Shown: positions 5,159 to 6,570 of the stretch, piece by piece
Layout: every line of letters starts with the position of its first letter
Numbering within the stretch: the stretch's first letter is position 1
Assembly (NCBI GenBank): GCA_024638905.1
Contig: JAHEJH010000109.1
Span: 1 to 6,570 of the forward strand
DNA from: Luminiphilus sp.
GTDB taxonomy: Bacteria > Pseudomonadota > Gammaproteobacteria > Pseudomonadales > Halieaceae
Length of the DNA stretch: 6,570 nt
Reading direction: 5' to 3'
Translations under genes and position numbers: made by a program
Notes under the pieces: generated by a model
Seen by the model: the letters and a program-made list of their open reading frames with translations, nothing else
What the model was told of the DNA's origin: nothing
The model's database searches: none

Positions 5159-6469
5159 TCAGGCCGCGGCGCCAGGCACCTCGGTGTCGGTAAACTCGAG
5201 CGGCGCGTCAAACTCAGAATCCGGGGGTGTCACTGGCTCGTACTCCACTTCTTCATCGGAGCGCGGGTCCTGATCAAAGGCCGCCGGTGCCATGGCCGAT
5301 GTCGCGGGTATAAATTCGCCTTGTTCTTCGACGGTGACGGCGGTGCGGCCGGGTGGCTGCAAGACGATGAAGACGCCAGTCACTAGGCTCGCGACCCCAA
5401 CAAACGCAAACAGCGCGCCGTCACCCAAACTGCGCATCGCCCAGCCGACAACCAGAGCGGCGCTCGCGGATCCCAGGGCATTCAGCAGTAGGACGGACGA
5501 AGCGATCGTGACAAATTCTTCACGCTTTGAATTGTCAGCTGCTTTGGCCAGTGAGACGGCATAAAGAGAGTTGGCAAAAGCACCGAAGGCGAACGAGCCC
5601 AACAGTAATGTTTCGGGAGACTCCGCCAAGACCAAACCAAACGCAGACAAACTGCTGGCAGCACACAGTGCTGCCAGCACGTAGCGCCGATCGATGCGAT
5701 CCGAGGCCATGCCGATTGGGTACTGGGACAAGGCGCCGCCGATGATGTTGGCGGCGATGAACGCGGGAACAAAACTTGGGTCGTTGGTCTGCGCCAGCGC
5801 GTAAATTGCGCCCAAACCCCAGAAACTGCCCATGACCACGCCCGCTCCCAGTGCGCCGGCAAAGGCGGTGTGGGAGCGACGATACAGCTTGAAGAAATTG
5901 AAGCGGGTCGCCGGCACCGGGGCGGGTGCAAGCGAGCGCGTCAGGCTGACGGGTACGATCGCCAGGCCCACGAGTAGCGATACCAATATGAAGGGGTAAA
6001 GCGGATTGGCTTCAGTGAGACCCAACAGGTACTGGCCCACCGCCATCGAGATCAGAACAATTGCGGTGTATACCGACAGCACCCGGCCGTGGCGGCTACT
6101 GTCGCTCTGCTCAGCCAGCCAGCTCTCAATTACGGTGTAGGAGCCGCACATGACGGCGCCCAGCACAAAGCGGACTAAGACCCAGAAGATGCCCTCGTCA
6201 ACAAGACTGAGGAACAGGAAGCTCGATAGGAATATCGCCAGTAAGGCCGTGAAGCTGCGGATGTGGCCAACGCGAGCGATGATCGGTGGAATCACCAGCG
6301 CCCCGGTCAAAAAGCCTGCAAAGTAGGCCGATCCACTCAGTCCGATCAGCGTCTGCGAGAGACCCAGCTCACTCGCGCGCAGCGGCAAAAACGTCATGTG
6401 CAGCCCATGACCAGCCAACAGAAAGGCAGTCGTGCACAGCAATGACGATACGGGCCTAAAGGTGCTCAT
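5159..6469 (-). CDS. MFS transporter, YcaD-like, with acidic C-terminal tail
   Basis: Inner-membrane major facilitator superfamily transporter, 436 residues, with about twelve hydrophobic segments between residues 8 and 371. Conserved-looking features are the loop ARVGHIRSF at 65-73, the arginine of helix 4 in VRFVLGAVMCGSYTVIESWL (99-118), and GMASDRIDRRYVL at 253-265, the second copy of the MFS loop motif. The ESWLAEQ segment (115-121) followed by RHGRVLSVYTAIVLISMAVGQ (127-147) is typical of YcaD-like carriers as I know them. Substrate unknown. After the last helix there is a tail of about 65 residues with roughly 16 Asp/Glu and almost no Lys/Arg, longer than the short tails usual in this family. 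The ATG at 6469 is the first possible start and begins just before helix 1; only a weak GAG precedes it. It is probably its own transcription unit, with 303 bases to the next gene and a dyad-rich upstream region. Confidence 0.88.
   Translation of the reverse strand: MSTFRPVSSLLCTTAFLLAGHGLHMTFLPLRASELGLSQTLIGLSGSAYFAGFLTGALVIPPIIARVGHIRSFTALLAIFLSSFLFLSLVDEGIFWVLVRFVLGAVMCGSYTVIESWLAEQSDSSRHGRVLSVYTAIVLISMAVGQYLLGLTEANPLYPFILVSLLVGLAIVPVSLTRSLAPAPVPATRFNFFKLYRRSHTAFAGALGAGVVMGSFWGLGAIYALAQTNDPSFVPAFIAANIIGGALSQYPIGMASDRIDRRYVLAALCAASSLSAFGLVLAESPETLLLGSFAFGAFANSLYAVSLAKAADNSKREEFVTIASSVLLLNALGSASAALVVGWAMRSLGDGALFAFVGVASLVTGVFIVLQPPGRTAVTVEEQGEFIPATSAMAPAAFDQDPRSDEEVEYEPVTPPDSEFDAPLEFTDTEVPGAAA
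5653..5679. repeat. Perfect 12-base inverted repeat inside the MFS gene
   Basis: TGCTGGCAGCAC (5653-5664) is followed by three bases (ACA) and then its exact reverse complement GTGCTGCCAGCA (5668-5679). In the transcript it makes a very stable hairpin within the codons for residues about 264-272 (VLAALCAAS). No T-run follows on either strand, so it is not an intrinsic terminator. It may be a chance result of alternating Ala/Leu codons or a real RNA structure. Confidence 0.55.
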
Positions 6470-6525
6470 GGTGTGCGCTCAGATACTAATTGATGTTGCG
6501 AAAAGAGGCGCGCATTTTGCTCTTA

Positions 6526-6570
6526 AATTTGTCGCTCGCAAGTGACAAATTAGTGAATTTTTGGCGACAA
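6526..6570 (-). promoter_or_regulatory. Operator-like TTGTC half-site cluster upstream of the MFS gene
   Basis: AATTTGTC (6526-6533) and GACAAATT (6544-6551) form a perfect 8-base inverted repeat with a 10-base spacer. A third half-site, GCGACAA (6564-6570), repeats the right arm's orientation 22 bases further, about two helical turns. On the minus strand TTGTCA (6548-6543) could act as a -35 with TAAGAG (6525-6520) as a poor -10 after 17 bases, so the dyad would overlap the promoter. This suggests binding by a dimeric regulator, but no regulator gene is in the window and the region continues past the edge. Confidence 0.38.

Noticed and set aside
4993..5193. Plus-strand 66-codon frame in the MFS/DmdA-like gap
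   Set aside because: It overlaps the 3' end of the MFS gene, has no ribosome site or family-like pattern, and its composition looks like translated non-coding DNA.

Overview
The window reads as an ordinary chromosomal stretch of a GC-rich proteobacterium, most likely a marine gammaproteobacterium. The combination of a BciA-type 8-vinyl reductase of bacteriochlorophyll synthesis, a DmdA-like (DMSP demethylase-like) folate-dependent protein, a PsiE protein and a DUF2805/TIGR03643 protein would suit an aerobic anoxygenic phototroph of the OM60/NOR5 type. That placement is inference from family content; nothing here fixes the taxon. I see no rRNA, tRNA, CRISPR array, insertion sequence, phage gene or integration site.

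Layout. Positions 1-1219 hold a tight three-gene minus-strand operon: DUF2805/TIGR03643 protein, then DUF4149 membrane protein, then a LysE/RhtB exporter cut by the left edge. The junctions are 7 and 12 bases, and the Shine-Dalgarno of each downstream gene overlaps the preceding stop codon. About 170 bases of divergent regulatory space follow, then plus-strand bciA (about 1391-2344). Its end converges, with a 14-base gap, on a minus-strand EntD-type phosphopantetheinyl transferase (2359-3015). Further right, all on the minus strand, are a PsiE family membrane protein (3091-3549), a GcvT/DmdA-like protein (3716-4855) and a YcaD-like MFS transporter with an acidic C-terminal tail (5159-6469). 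The last 100 bases are the transporter's upstream region and contain an operator-like set of TTGTC half-sites.

How the genes fit together. Only the DUF2805-DUF4149-LysE set looks like a true operon. psiE and the PPTase gene could be co-transcribed, but their 75-base gap carries a strong stem-loop. The GcvT-like and MFS genes have gaps of 166 and 303 bases downstream of them and are probably separate units. bciA stands alone: no other bch, puf or crt gene is visible, so the reductase, if it serves bacteriochlorophyll, is encoded outside any photosynthesis cluster in this window.

I did not find a convincing new multi-gene system. The items most worth following up are bciA in this context, the substrate of the DmdA-like protein, the DUF2805-led operon, and the two dyad structures (upstream of the MFS gene and in the psiE-PPTase gap).
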